A DNA stretch of 64,000 nucleotides from Scytalidium lignicola. Taxonomy: Eukaryota; Ascomycota; Leotiomycetes. The notes beneath the pieces were generated by a model. The model saw only the letters and a list, made by a program, of their open reading frames with translations, was not told the DNA's origin and ran no database searches. Shown piece after piece: positions 33,063 to 45,600 of the stretch. A program made the position numbers and the translations under genes. The number at the start of each line of letters is the position of its first letter. Position 1 is the stretch's first letter. Location of the stretch: the NCBI GenBank assembly GCA_002812745.2, contig NCSJ02000198.1, forward strand, positions 1 to 64,000, given 5' to 3'.

Positions 33063-34032
33063 TTATTGAGTTACTTGTATGGTGGTAGGCGCTGGCTTGT
33101 CAAGACCGTACTTGGGTAGTAAAATCTTTGAATATAACCAGCGAAACCCAAAGAACTCAATTGCTCGAACGATTGTTGCCCCATAGCCGGACCAGATTGT
33201 GTCTGGGGGATGTCTTCGAACTATTTGGCTAACAACTGTTTTGGCATAGTCCGCACTGTTTGCTCCCGCTGACTCGTAGGACTCCCAAGCATCATTGATT
33301 GATTTCTCAAGGTATTGGTAGCGAGAGCCTGAGTATAGATAATGTGGTAAGTTACTGTTTATTACTTGTGGTATAATAGGGAGAATAATCATATTCAAAT
33401 CGATTTTGCTTACCTGAAGGAGGTGGAGGCATCTTTTGAACTGTCATGTGCGTTTTCACACCCGCTGTGATTACGTGCACGATGCTGACACCCAAAGGTT
33501 TCATTTCAAATCGAAGAATCTGGGAGTACATATCTAGCGCTGCCTTGGAGGCATTGTAAATCATTTGGGATGGTTGCGGCATACAGTATGAGATGCTGCC
33601 GGTGAATACGATTTTTCCTTTAGATGCAATAAGCATATCTGCAAAGATCCCGTTCATCTCGATGATGCTGAAGAGATTTGTCCGGAACGTCTGAAAACAC
33701 TCTTCTTCGGTCGTGTCGAGGGCCATTGCCATCACTCGATATCCAGCGTTGTGATACAATATGTCGAGTTTTCCATTCGTGGTTGTGTGGACAGTAGTAT
33801 GCAAGTCTAGTATAGAAGTTCGGTCCGCAAGATCGAGCTTAAGAAGGGTTACATTTGGTAGTGATTCTAGATCACCCATAGCCTCGATGCGACGGGCACA
33901 TGCGAATACATGGTAGTTACGGTTGGCAAACTCATGTGCGAGAGAGTAGCCAATGCCCCCTTGTGTGCAGCCGGTGATGAGGACGGTTGGCAACATAACT
34001 CTGGGAGGCTTCGTGTTTGTGGCTAAAACCAC
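33063..34032 (-). CDS. Short-chain dehydrogenase/reductase, Ayr1-like
   Basis: NADPH-dependent reductase resembling 1-acyl-dihydroxyacetone-phosphate reductase (Ayr1) of lipid droplets and ER. Two exons, 34,032-33,414 and 33,364-33,063, give 306 aa. The cofactor motif is TGCTQGGIG (TGxxxGIG). ILYHNAG is the NNAG equivalent. The active Ser lies in FTGSISY and the catalytic pair is in YNASKAALD. The start may be Met13 at 33,996 (MLPTVLITG), which leaves less leader before the first beta strand. The intron (GTAAGC...CCACAAG) joins as PPPSVINSNLPHYLY. The C-terminal half has hydrophobic stretches (FFGFRWLYSKILL) that may bind membrane. No stops, so it is probably active. Its neighbours are pseudogenes and transposons, leaving it isolated at the edge of the AT-rich block. 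Confidence 0.85.
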
Positions 34033-35975
34033 AGAAAGAATGAACTGAACGTGTTACCACATATTTCTATGTTACCACTTTATATTAAATTTGTATCCAA
34101 CGGCAAAATACCAAGGTCTTTCAGAAGGTATTAAGTGAGACTGTAGGAATTTGGTATAGGTGAAATGCCTTAGGACTCGGGTACACGGTGCTGAGTTCAA
34201 CCGGCGGACTAATATTGCGTGCTAGACTCAGATGTAGTTGATCAAATACAGTATGGTCCTATAGCTCTAGGCGACCTGAAACCCTTGAGCGGTGCTGAAT
34301 TTGCCCGACGGACAAATATCTTTAGCGCCCACGTTACACAAAAGTCATCGCTCCATTTGCTGCAGAGATCCCGTTTCTCATAACCAGATTGAAAACAATG
34401 CAAAACGGCATCTTTCTACACCCCAGGGATGATTAAGCCGCCCAATGTGGAGAGCCACTACGTCCCTAATTAGTAGACTGGCGTGATCAGCGAATAAATG
34501 CAAGTTATTTTGCAATGCATTACTGTATGAACCTTATTCTTGATAAATACAAAAGCTTTAATGTAAATGGTAAAAGAGAAAACATTCTTATAGTATATCT
34601 TACTATCCTTATCTACTATATCCTGATCTAACTATTCTTTATCTTTAAGCATATTAGAATAGAAATAACTTAAGTCTAAGGCTTTATAAGTTGTTTATAA
34701 GGTATTAAAACTTATACTCTGAATAATTTTAGTTACTTGTTGTAACTTAACCACAATAAAGTTAAGTATGTTATTAATAAGGTTATAAATCTATAAAGTA
34801 GGTAGTTGTAAGAATAAAGATAGCAAATGTTTGAATTCTCGAGTAACTAATACAAAGGATCTTAATAATCTAGCAAATGCTTAAGTGATAATAAAGTCTG
34901 CATTGTAAATATCTTCGTTACTCTTAGAAGATGTGTAAAGGAAAGTAGTTCTTGATTGTAATAGTAACTGTAATGATGTAATAATGTTATCATTGTGTAA
35001 AGTAAGTACAGTAGTCAGTAATACTAAAAGTAGTAAAGTAATACTTTATAATAGAAGTATAGTTAAAATCGTTGTATTACCTACTTCTGCACAACAAATT
35101 TTAAGAGCTAACTGAAGTAGAGTAATTACTAAAGAATGTATTACAACTATTCCTAAACGAAAATGTATAATAACTTGTTGTAAATCAGTTTATGAAGTTG
35201 TAAGGATAAGTATGAAGGTAAGTATAAGCATAAAAGCTAAAGTAGTCGAATTAATGTCTGAGGATGCTAAAGATGTAGCAGACGCTAAAGTGACAACTGT
35301 AAAAGATAAGGTAACTTGTAGTTTGGCCTTAAAAAGGGCGATTACTTGTATTCTAAAGTTTTGCAAGAAGTGTTTAAGAATCTTCTTAAAAGCTAATTTG
35401 TTAACTGCTTAGTCACTAGGAAAGCAGATACCAGGGAAAGATGAATTGCTTATAGTTCTAAACGTTACAAACCCAGGTGTGAAATCCTTAGTCAATATAA
35501 CTATAAAGCTCTCAAAAGCAGAAAAAGTGTCAGGATGAATTAATAAGGTGTATTGGTAGCCGGAGTCGTGGAAATTGAAAACTTGTTAGGCCAAGGTTAC
35601 ATCTGCAAACATCCACAGTAAAGTCTTAGATAATGGCTACACAATAGCCTGGTGATTAGAACTAATGGTTTATAGTAATCATGATTGAACAGTTGATATT
35701 GCTACCAGTTGTTATATTATAAGTCGGATTATATAAGAGGAATAAGCATGGTTCTATTTTGAAGCTTTGCAAAGTGACTAAAAGCTATGATCTATGATGA
35801 TTAAGCTATAATGACTAAAGTTAACCAAGGATGTGCAATGACTAAGCGTAGCCTTAAGCTATAGCCTTAACAAGTATATATGAAAAGTAATGTTAATTAT
35901 TATTAAATTACAATTTTAAAGTGTATTTTAATTATAAGCTAATATATAAAACTTTTTGTTATTTTTAAAGGAAAA
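34033..35975. other. AT-rich, repeat-derived block start
   Basis: From about 34,500 the base composition drops to very AT-rich with GTA/TTA-rich low complexity and no believable coding frame; one 66-codon frame near 35,212 is lysine-rich simple sequence. This is the left shoulder of the transposon nest, probably old RIP-mutated elements I cannot classify. Confidence 0.5.
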
Positions 35976-36079
35976 TGTTAGGAACGAACGATTGAATAGC
36001 TTTACCATTCGGCTAAAAAGGCAGATTATTAGCGATCACATCGCTAATAGCTATTCTACTATATATAGTGTTCCTAACA
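35976..36079. mobile_element. 104-bp terminal-inverted-repeat element with 5-bp target duplication
   Basis: Begins TGTTAGGAAC and ends GTTCCTAACA, a perfect 10-bp inverted repeat, flanked by GAAAA on both sides (35,971-35,975 and 36,080-36,084). Inside is a perfect hairpin, TTAGCGAT-CAC-ATCGCTAA. TG...CA ends with a 5-bp duplication fit a solo LTR of a very small LTR element; the alternative is a short MITE. No coding capacity. Confidence 0.75.
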
Positions 36080-36410
36080 GAAAATATATATAAGCTTAAT
36101 AGTATTTTACAAGATTAGAAGAATATAAAAGTTAAGTATTTACTTGTTTTGAAAATAGTTAAATTAATAGTTTTATAATTATTAAGTAGATAAAAGATAT
36201 TTTTAAGCTTTAAATTAAGTTTTAAAACTTAGAGTAATAATGATTATTAATTTTAAATGATTATAAAAGTTATATAACTAATAATTTTATATAAAAATAT
36301 TTTCAAAGTAAAATATTACTTTACTTTTTGTTAATATACTTTTCTTATATATTATAACTATTGAATTTATTAGTTTTTTCACCTTTAAAAGTTGTATATT
36401 AATGTTATAT
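36080..36410. other. AT-rich relic left of the gypsy element
   Basis: Very AT-rich, no coding frame. Its right end (TATAT, 36,406-36,410) is the left target duplication of the Ty3/gypsy insertion, so this DNA was once joined to 43,642 onward. Confidence 0.45.
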
Positions 36411-36596
36411 TATCAGGTTATAATTGAGATGTAAGATTGATTTATTCTAATAGAGTAAGAAGTGCTCTTTAAAGCTATGGTAGCCTAGGATCTAAGGTTA
36501 TGGAATAGGTTATGTAATACAAGTGAATAAGTGAACGCCAAGACTGTTAAGCAAAGTTAACGAAGTAATGACCTAAGATATGCAACAATTATGACA
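36411..36596 (-). repeat. LTR of the Ty3/gypsy element (3' LTR in element sense)
   Basis: 186 bp, the same length as the partner at 43,451-43,636. I count 14 differences between the two, every one a transition (A/G or C/T), and no indel. In this copy the ends have mutated from TGTCA...TGACA to TATCA...TGACA. Confidence 0.9.
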
Positions 36597-39384
36597 GTAT
36601 GCTCCCTTTGGCTTTGATCGACGTCTTGATGATTTACAATACCATGATTCTAACCTTAAAATATAGCCCTAGCTCTTTGCACACTGATTCCTTGCGGATA
36701 TTGCTTACTATTGCCTTGTAATTCCTTATTGTACTGATTTTATAACCTTGATATCTTGTATTCATCACTTCAAGTGTTGTAGTTACTTTTTCACAAGTTA
36801 TGATTGTTAATTTGCAATGTGTTCTTCATATTCCTTTACTAAGTCAAGTACATTGTCTAACTTTTTAATGTTATACTACTTGTTATCCTTTAGTCTATAT
36901 CCTTTTTATCATACAAAGTATTTTGTCTGCCTTGTAAGTATAACTCTTTTGTTAAGAATCCTCTTAAGCTCAAATGACTTATAACTCTTTGTATCTCTCT
37001 TCATATCAACTAGTCTTAGGTAATTAAGCTTTTATCATTAGAATAGATTAAGTTATTTTGGCACTCTTTCTAATTGCTGAATTAAGAATACCAGGTGAAT
37101 TTTCCAATGATTAAGTAATTATAACTTGTATGCCTAGCTTCTTACCCTCTGAATAATCTTAAAGGGTCTTATACATTATTAATACAACTTATGATTTGTT
37201 GTTATTAGAATATTATAATCCTTATAAAACTCTAAGAACATCTTTTCTCCTGGTTAAAATTAAGTTAACTTATGTTTCTTATTATAATATTTCTTCATAA
37301 ACATTAACATAAAGGTAATAGCATTATATATTTTAATCCTTGTTTGTAAGATATTAAGTAGTTAAGTCATTTGTAGATTATATTAGATTAAGCTTAAAAC
37401 ATTATTTAAGGTAAATCTATAAATTGTTTTGTTAAGTGCCTTTTGTATAATTGATAATAGTAAGTTGTTGAAATAATGTTAAAGTTATAAGAGGATACTC
37501 TTCTATTAAGATAAATCTTCTAAACTGTAGATAAAGTATTTAAAAGCAAGTTCAACGTTTTAGTTTATTCTTTCAAATTGTCCATTAGTTTAAGTAATAA
37601 GTTATACTATATAAAAGTTATGTTCTTATCTTCCTGAATATAACATTTGCTTATTATTTTATTATATAAGTTGAATACCTTAGAATAAAAGTTAACTTCT
37701 TATTATACTTATAAGTAATAATTATGATAATATTATAACTTTTAAAAATAAGAAGTATAAGGATGAAGTTAATAATGATTATGTNAAAATAGAATAAGTA
37801 GACTAAGAATAAGTTACATTATATTATATAGTAGATAATGTTTAGATTAAAATACTTAACAAAGTAAACAATGTAAAAGGTAATCCTTCAATTACTTAGA
37901 TAATCTATAAATGAAGAAATATAAGTAAATAAATTCTCAAATCTTTATAAAACTTATATGATTATTATTGTCATAAGCCTTTTGAAAGATTTCCTTAATA
38001 TAAGGTTATAGAATACATAACCTTTATAATAAACTATCCTATGCCTTTTTGTACAATAGATTATCCTCCATCTCAAAAAGAAGATTAAGATTTACATTAT
38101 AATCTTGTTATAACATCTTAATGATATTGTTATACTAAAAGTTATCTTTATATACATCTTGTATTCTGTGTTTAAAGTTAAGATACATGTAAACTATTAT
38201 AATTGTGTATATTATTATAATAGGATTCTAATATTATAAAGTTAAAGTATACAAAACATTTAACTTTCCTTCTTTAACTTTAATTTCTTGTTTTGTTTTT
38301 GTATTAACTATTATTAATCTTGACAATGCATTTAGTATAAAGTAAAGTTTTCCAGGTTTATATTATAATTCTAGATTAAAATGTTAAATATATTCAGATA
38401 TACAGACAAGTCTTAAGTTGAGTCTTTTTGTAAATATAATTTAAAGTGNTTTTTTGCNTTTATAATACTTAATAATAAATCATGATCAGTATAGATGATA
38501 ATAAGTAATATTACTACTTTGAGAAGGTAATGTATTTTCTTAAGGACTTAAACTAAGCTAACCATTTCTAATTTTATAAGTTAGTAGNTTTTTTTCTACA
38601 TTGTTCAAAGTCTTAAATNAAAAACATAATAAGTTCTAGTATATAAACTATGATATTTGTTGACATGTATTATAATATTAAGGATTATAATTAGGTTTTT
38701 GAATAAAATACTTTAAGATCTTTATAACTTGAGGTTTGATTATCATTTAATATAATTAAGTTAAAGAAGAATACTTTTTAATAATAGCTAAGATGTAATT
38801 ATTACCTTTTTGAATCATTACCTTCCTTCTCTAAGTTAATACTTTAACCTTGCTTTACATTCTTGTAAAAAACCNTTTTTAGATATAGACNTTTTTATAA
38901 TATATTATTATTCTTACTTTATATTGTTTTAAGATGTTCAAGTTGATGAAAAGTTATTAAGATTTGTTATAATAAACTAAAATAATAAGATTTGCTAGTA
39001 TTTTCTGAATTGTTATGAATATTGTTCNTTTTTACTCTTATAAGATAAGTAAAGGCTTATACTATAACAAATATCTTTTATGAATATCCTTTTTTCAGAG
39101 TTCTTTATAGTAAAGTTGTCTTCTTGTCTTATAAGGGCTTAATGATCAATATATAATAATAAAGGTAAGGTTATAGAATACTTATTATACTTAAGTAAGT
39201 TTTAAGTTTTTAAAACATCTTTAAGAAAGTAAGTTTCAAGATTGTTAATATTTTTTCTTATAACATCAAAAGCCTTAACACATTAACTTTATACCTTAAT
39301 ATAACAATTAATAAATATTTTAAGAATGTTTTTAAGGCTTTTAAAGTAATCTATTTTCTTTAGAATAAGTTAAAGATATTAATC

Positions 39385-39480
39385 AAATATTGTAAATATA
39401 CTTCAAAAGAATTGTTTGTAATGATGATATTGTTGATATACACTTTGCTATAAGGGTAATCTTTCAAGATTAAGTCTATT
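39385..39480 (-). pseudogene. Gypsy reverse transcriptase remnant with mutated active site
   Basis: About 30 codons on the minus strand keep the RT palm pattern around the catalytic loop, followed by the SFE-x2-L-x2-L stretch typical of Ty3/gypsy. Both catalytic aspartates are Asn (AAC and AAT). The surrounding reading frame is broken by stops within about 150 bp. Confidence 0.6.
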
Positions 39481-42400
39481 TGCTTTTAGATATATACTAT
39501 TGAATTCTTAAATCCTATTATAATAATGTTNAAAAGACTTTTGCCTATGATATATAATAATTAATAACAAGGCTTTAGATTTTAAGTGGACATGTTATTA
39601 ATAAAAGAAATTCATATTATTTATAACATTAATAAAGGTCTTTCTTATACAAAAGTTGATGATGTTTGATTATAATAAAATTGGATATACATTATATGTT
39701 ATTATTAAATTAAGATGTTTAATGTTAATAATAACTCTTCTTTTCTTTTTACTATTTGATAGATTTCTTTATATTATAAATATTAAGTATATGATTAAAG
39801 TAAACTGTATAGTAAATTCTAATTTACCTTGTTTTTACAACTTGTTAAATGTTATATTTATTTGCTAATCTTTAAGGTTAACTAGATATATCCTAAGTTT
39901 ATACTTAGACTTTGCTTTCTAACCTTCTAATAGATTTACTTTAAACTATTAAGATTCTAAGATGTTGACATATACTATATTGATAAATAAACTTAAGTAT
40001 TACTTAATAAGGTTATTATACTTTATTGTTTATTTCAAGGTCTTATAAACAATATAACCACTTTTTAACCTTGTTTTATTGTTATTTAAAGTTCTTAAGA
40101 CTATTTTATTAGTTTAAGAAGACTAGTATAAGGCTAGCATTATATAGTTTATATGCATAAGATAATATTTGTTAAAGTTATATTCTTATAACTCTCCAAG
40201 GTATAAGTTCTTTAGTATTATAATTAGTACATCAGATTTATTTCTTATCAGTATGCCTTTGATGTTATTATCTACTACTTATATGAATAAGGATATTAGA
40301 ACATTATCTCTTAACTTAAAAATGAAATTACAATTTGGTAAATCTATGTCTTAGATTAGAATTAACATATCTAAATAAGGCTGAATAATAAGTGTTAACC
40401 TTGAAATGACTAGATGTTAGACTTAACTTCCCTTTTATAAAATCTATAATAAAACTCTTACTTATTAACAACAATTGAATATTATAAATCTAATAGTAAT
40501 GTTAATATCTATCTGCTTAAAGCTTAAGATATTAATCCTAATAAGTACTTTAACTTGTAAATCATCGACTAAATGTAATTCTTAATAGATTTTTACTAAT
40601 TTTATGTCCTTAGTTTGAAAATACAATAGTATTATATAATACTTTGTAAACAAGTATTTCTTAGACTTAATACTACAAACCTTAATAAGTATAAGCATTA
40701 TTCAGATTAAAAGGTTTAAGTAGTTTTTCTTTATTTACTCATAATTAACAAAAGATAAAGAACATCTTATATCAAGATATACTGTTAATAGTTTATTATT
40801 AGGATTAAGATAAACTTATATTATAATATAATGCTAATTCTTAAATACATAGTTTATTCTTATGTTTAGTTATATATTAAATTCTGATTTGATAATCTTA
40901 AGAGAGTCTGTTGATAATTACTTTATATTATAAACTTTACTAGATGATTTAGGCTATACCTTATGTCTTTTATAAAAGGTATCTTCCTTTTGTTTATAAA
41001 AGTCATTATCTTGTAAATGAACATAAAGTTTATTTTTAAAATAAAACTTAAATTTATAAAACTTATAAACATGAATTAAAATATTTAACTTATGTTGAAT
41101 AAGCTTTATAAAATATATAATTAGCTTATTATTCCAATCTTATTCCTCTTTAAAAAAGGCTTCTTTATTTTAAATATCATTCTCCAGGCTGAAATCATAT
41201 AATAACTTGTTTACCTCTTTATAATAAGCGTTTGAATTATCTCTTTATTGTTTGTTTTCTGTTATAATAAGTAATTGATCAGAGTTGTCAAGTATAACTA
41301 CATATACTTGTTATTGTATAAGACAATACAATTGTTAATATTGCTTATTAAAAGTTATATTACTAGTTATAATTTATAGTTAATTATTTTAAAGCACTTA
41401 CGTTAGAAGAAGTTAATTTCATTACCCTAGATAAGTATTAAGCTAATTAGGATAAAGGTAAAACTAACATTAGTTAGCATTTTGGTTTTAATATGACTGT
41501 TAAGAATAGTAAAGACAAAAATTCTACTAATTGTATTGTTAGTTATATTACTAATATAATTGATATCCTCTGATTAAAGGTTTAGAAAAAGATTATAAAG
41601 GAAAATTTCTTAAAGCATTTAAGAAATGTTATTTATTACTTGAGTTTTTAAAGAATTGTTATTAGTTTTATATTCTGTTAATTGCTTGATTATGTTGTTG
41701 AACTTGATTTTTATTATATTATTACATAATCTTGTTAAATATTAAAGTCTTTATGTTTAGTTCTTGTAAAAAGGTTAACATTAAAGTAATTAAAGTAAGT
41801 ATTAGAATATACACCTTAAGTTGTATATTAAGTCTATTCTACATAGTTAAGAATTGGTTATAAGTACTTGTCATCTCAGTTACTTTAACATATTTAAACA
41901 TACTTTAAGTATATAAACAAATTAATTTATTTGCTTTAATATTAACAAAAGTAAATTTCTGTTTAATTATAACTTGTAAAGCTTTTAAGGGTTATTCTTT
42001 AAACTTAAAGATTAAAGTTCTGATAATGTTTATAAGAGTTGTGTTTATTAGTATATCTTATTCTAGATTAATAAGCTTAACTGTATATTATAAAGCTGTG
42101 AATCCTTTAAGGTATATAACAAAAACTTCTTTTACCTTGAGTTTTCTATATATAATGGTTAAGTAGTAAAGGTAATCTGTGAAGATGTAAACATTCAAAT
42201 AAATTAACTTAGATAAACTAAACTCTTCTTAATTTAACTCTAGATTAAAGTAACTAATGTCATTAAGCTTTAAAGAACAAGATTTAATATTAGATAGTAT
42301 ATTGTCTTTTACACTTAAGCTCTCTTAAGGCATTCTGTTATTATTCTTGTTATTACAACAAACATTGTCTCTTTCTTATTATAACATCATAACTATTATA

Positions 42401-43450
42401 CAAGTAATCTCTTCTCTTTCTAAATCATTGAAATGCTTACCCTCTGCTATTGAAACTTCTTATAATTACTTTATATTACTAATATTCTATATCCTTATAA
42501 TTCTAAGCTAAGATGATAAAATATAATTATATCTTGAGTAGTTATGATGAATATTCTTGATAGATAATGCTCTTCTTGGATAAAACTGAATTTAAGCTGA
42601 TAATAATCCTGTTATCTACTATTCTAGCTTAGACTTGTATAACTTGTCTAATAACAATGAATTACTTTCTTTTACCCTTTTTGAAATTAACTTTGAGGAA
42701 TTGTAAATTTGTAAGATAAGGCTTTTAATTTGATGTTGGTTAATACTAAGACTAAGTATAAGATTCGAAGAAGATTATAACTGTATAATAATTATTCTCT
42801 ATGTGAAAGTAGTTAAATTAACTGCTTTACCTACTTTTATACTCTTGATATAGATTAGACGTTGAAATAAGGATAACATAAGTTTATTGTTTATAATTAT
42901 AACAAGTATAATTTGTATAATAAGTTATTATTACCTTAGAAGGGTAAGCATTAGAGTAAGAGTAAATTATAAAGCTGATAAATAAATTAGTATTAATATA
43001 ATAAGTTAAAAAGGTATTACTATTAAGTTATTTTCGTTTTTAAAGCTTATCAAGTTATAAACTTTCTTGTACAACTTTAAATTTAACTTTTGATAATGCT
43101 TATTCAATTAAGAAGTCTAAAATTGATGATTTAAGACTTTTACAAGAATTGTATTATTGTTAAATCTTTTCTTTGAGTTCAACAAATAATTCAGAAGTGA
43201 ACAGATGATTATATTCAATAAAACTGAATAGTTCTTTTACTAGTACAGAGATATCTAGTAATATTAGTATTTATGTTTCTTAAGGAAGAAGGTCAACTGA
43301 TTATGTTTTTATATTAATTACTTCAATAAATTGAATCTGATCATAATAATAATACTTTCGAAGGTGTTTGATGATCCTCTTTTAGCTGGTGCAGTCCATT
43401 TATTATTCAAATAAATGATTCCATGCTAGTTTAGTAACATTACTACTAAT

Positions 43451-43636
43451 TGTCAAGTTATGATTAAGATGTAAGATTGATTTATTCTAATAGAGCAAGA
43501 AGTGCTCTTTAAAGCTATGGTAGCCTAGGATTTAAGGTTATGGAATAGGTTATGTAATACAAGTAAATAAGCGAACGCCAAGACTGCTAAGCAAAGCTAA
43601 CGAAGTAGTGACCTAAGATATGTAACAGTCATGACA
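43451..43636 (-). repeat. LTR of the Ty3/gypsy element (5' LTR in element sense)
   Basis: 186 bp, starting TGTCAAGTTATG and ending CAGTCATGACA. The inner flank, in element sense ATTAGTAGTAATGTTACTAA, is where the primer-binding site should be; it is too mutated to name the tRNA. Confidence 0.9.
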
Positions 43637-43641
43637 TATAT

Positions 43642-43840
43642 AGTTAAATTAGATTTTAAGTTAAGACTAATTGCTCTTTAATAAACAAGTATAACTTCTT
43701 TATTTATTATAAGAAAGTTAAATTAAAGAGTATAACAACTAAAAATATTAAATAAAGCTAAAAAACTATAAGTTTATAATTATTAAATATTAATAAATTT
43801 TTAAATTTTTAATAAGTAATTTAATTTTTTCTAAAGTTAT
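43642..43840. other. AT-rich host segment between the gypsy and copia elements
   Basis: About 200 bp of AT-rich DNA. It ends in GTTAT, the copia target duplication, and begins after TATAT, the gypsy duplication. It should be contiguous with 36,080-36,405 on one side and 50,021 onward on the other. Confidence 0.55.
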
Positions 43841-44032
43841 TGTCGGTTCACCTGTAGCACGTAGTACGGTACGTAATATACGTAATATACTGTTGTGCTA
43901 TTCCATGGTTGTTCCACGATTAGGGGTGGGAGAGCGAAGCTGTAGGAGCTTCGCTCGTTCCCACTACCTAATCGGGACTAGCTTACAGGGGCACGTGAAT
44001 ATCACGTGTACGTAACCACTATTCTACCAACA
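43841..44032 (-). repeat. Left LTR of the copia element (3' LTR in element sense)
   Basis: 192 bp. It differs from the right LTR at six positions, and at all six this copy has G where the right copy has A (plus-strand reading). It includes ACGTGAATATCACGTGTACGT, a CACGTG-containing near-palindrome, and a GCGAAGCTGTAGGAGCTTCGC hairpin. Confidence 0.92.
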
Positions 44033-44116
44033 CTGGAACCACTTTAAAAATGGCCGTACGCTGTAGCTCCCAAAACGCTCAAATCCGTAGAGTTTTCCCA
44101 ATCGCATGCTAATTGC

Positions 44117-44764
44117 CTAATTGGGAATAGCTCCGAATCCCTCCTCCGTACGATTCTCCGTTCCGCCGCCTACGCTGTCACGTTCTACCCACTCTACCAC
44201 TTCCAATTGCACCTTATTCATATCCAACAGCTGTTTCAGAGCGCTAGATGGCTTTCCTTTGGTCATGGAATCGGCTGGATTTGTGGTTCCTTCAATCCAT
44301 CGTACCTCAGCGATCTGGCGTCGTTCGTACGCCTGGCGGAGGCACATCACGTCAATCATGAGCCACTTTTCCTGTGTAGTTCCCAACTTGACGAGGCAAT
44401 CGTACAGTGACCTTGAATCCGTACATATAACCAGTGGGAAGTCGATTTCGAGGATTCCTTCGATGGTTGACTTGATCGCAGCTCCCATATCGAACCCGTA
44501 AGCCATTCCGTAAAGTTCTGAGGCTAAAACACTGCGTATAACCCTCTTGCACTTGACCGACGTCCAGTGTAGCGTATTCACATTTCCCTTCCGGTCTGCA
44601 AGTGCTACGATATAGCCAATTTGTGACGATAGGTCTTTGTTATTCGCAAATGAGGCGTCCGTAAAGACCAATAGTTGTAGCGTCTCCTTATCAAGCTTGA
44701 CGAATTGTATTCCCCTAGCAGCATTCTGGATCTGCCATTGTAGGCGTTTATTCAGCGATTTCAC
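44117..44764 (-). pseudogene. Copia RNase H domain, open frame
   Basis: The last 215 codons of the copia polyprotein are uninterrupted. Visible RNase H landmarks are LLVFTDASFANNKDLSSQIG with its catalytic Asp, then SVLASELYGMAYGFD with the Glu, CTDSRSLYDCLVKLG with the second Asp, and WIEGTTNPADSMTKGKPS. The frame ends just before the left LTR. It is not an independent gene; it is a surviving piece of the element. Confidence 0.85.
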
Positions 44765-45109
44765 GTCTTCCTGGCTGGGATCGATAGCCTAAGCGGCTAC
44801 CGATAGATCGTATAACGCCTCCGGTTGGCAAACTGAAGCTATATATGCTCCCCGAGCGCATTGTGCGATATATTACTCCTTGGTAGTAAGGTTCTGGCGT
44901 ACAGTTCCCCGTGAGCTTGTTGTAGTGGCTGATTTCCCGGTTACAAGCTGTAGATTAGCACACTGGCACTCTTGAGTAAGTGAAATTCTGGTATCGTTCA
45001 GTTGTATGATACCCCCATTGAACTTGATTCCCTTTCCGGTAGTCAGCATTTCACGTTCTTTTGCCAGAAAGTTGGCCTTTTTCAGCTGTTCTTGCTCAAG
45101 TTCGGCAAA

Positions 45110-45600
45110 TTAGGCGTCTCCGACGAACAAGGTATCATCGGTTTGGAGCCCTACAACACCGAAAGGTTCAGTGCTGTACAGCAAGCAAGGGTCGTATGTT
45201 GACGGTTTCATGGCAAGCGCCTCGACATGGTAGAAGTGGTAGGTCTGGAACCAGTGGTTTCCAGCTTCAGGGACTCCGTAAAGTGGTTTCACAACCCGTA
45301 GAATTGAACCTTCGCGGAGACCAAGTTGTTCTATAAGCTCTGGAGGTGGCCATACGTAGAAATCCCGATTCAGCAGGGTGGTAGACTGCACGTACGCCTA
45401 TGAAATGTCCCGTAAGTACAGGCTCGTGTCTTTGTGCTCCATAGCAACGATGCAAAGAATAATACGCTGGCTGACACGTTGAATAGTAAGCGATTAGGTC
45501 AAAACAAACTTCTTCCCATCGTCCTTGTAAGCCTGTACCACGAGGCATGACTTTTCGAAAGCTTTTTCAATTCCCTTGTTTTTGATTTCGTCCACAAACC
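45110..45600 (-). pseudogene. Copia reverse transcriptase remnant with in-frame stops
   Basis: Minus-strand frame with RFVDEIKNKGIEKAFEKSCL and, further on, DFYVWPPPELIEQLG, VVKPLYGVPEAGNHWF and VGLQTDDTLFVGD. The catalytic Asp pair in TDD is retained. TAA and TAG codons occur at two points where copia RTs commonly have Gln, so CAA-to-TAA and CAG-to-TAG changes on the coding strand explain them. Confidence 0.82.

Larger units (their letters stand above)
36411..43636 (-). mobile_element. Complete Ty3/gypsy LTR retrotransposon, destroyed by RIP
   Basis: A 7,226-bp element bounded by two 186-bp LTRs and a perfect 5-bp target duplication TATAT (36,406-36,410 and 43,637-43,641). It reads on the minus strand: next to the left LTR the inner sequence, in element sense, is the purine-rich AAAGCCAAAGGGAGCATAC, a polypurine tract, so 3' is on the left. 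The interior is extremely AT-rich and full of stops. Reverse transcriptase is still traceable on the minus strand around 39,385-39,480 (KVYINNIIITNNSFEVYLQ). There the catalytic YxDD reads as Y-I-N-N, exactly what G-to-A mutation of both Asp codons gives. It cannot encode active protein. Confidence 0.88.

Noticed and set aside
35212..35412. 66-codon plus-strand frame in the AT-rich block
   Set aside because: Lysine/valine simple sequence arising from GTA/AAG low-complexity DNA.
39656..39868. Hydrophobic 70-codon frame inside the gypsy element
   Set aside because: Ile/Leu/Phe-rich only because the DNA is AT-rich; it lies on the strand opposite to the element's coding strand.
34500..43640. Mitochondrial DNA insertion, suggested by the extreme AT content
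   Set aside because: LTR pair, target duplication and RT remnant explain it as RIP-mutated retrotransposon DNA; no rRNA, tRNA or respiratory genes seen.
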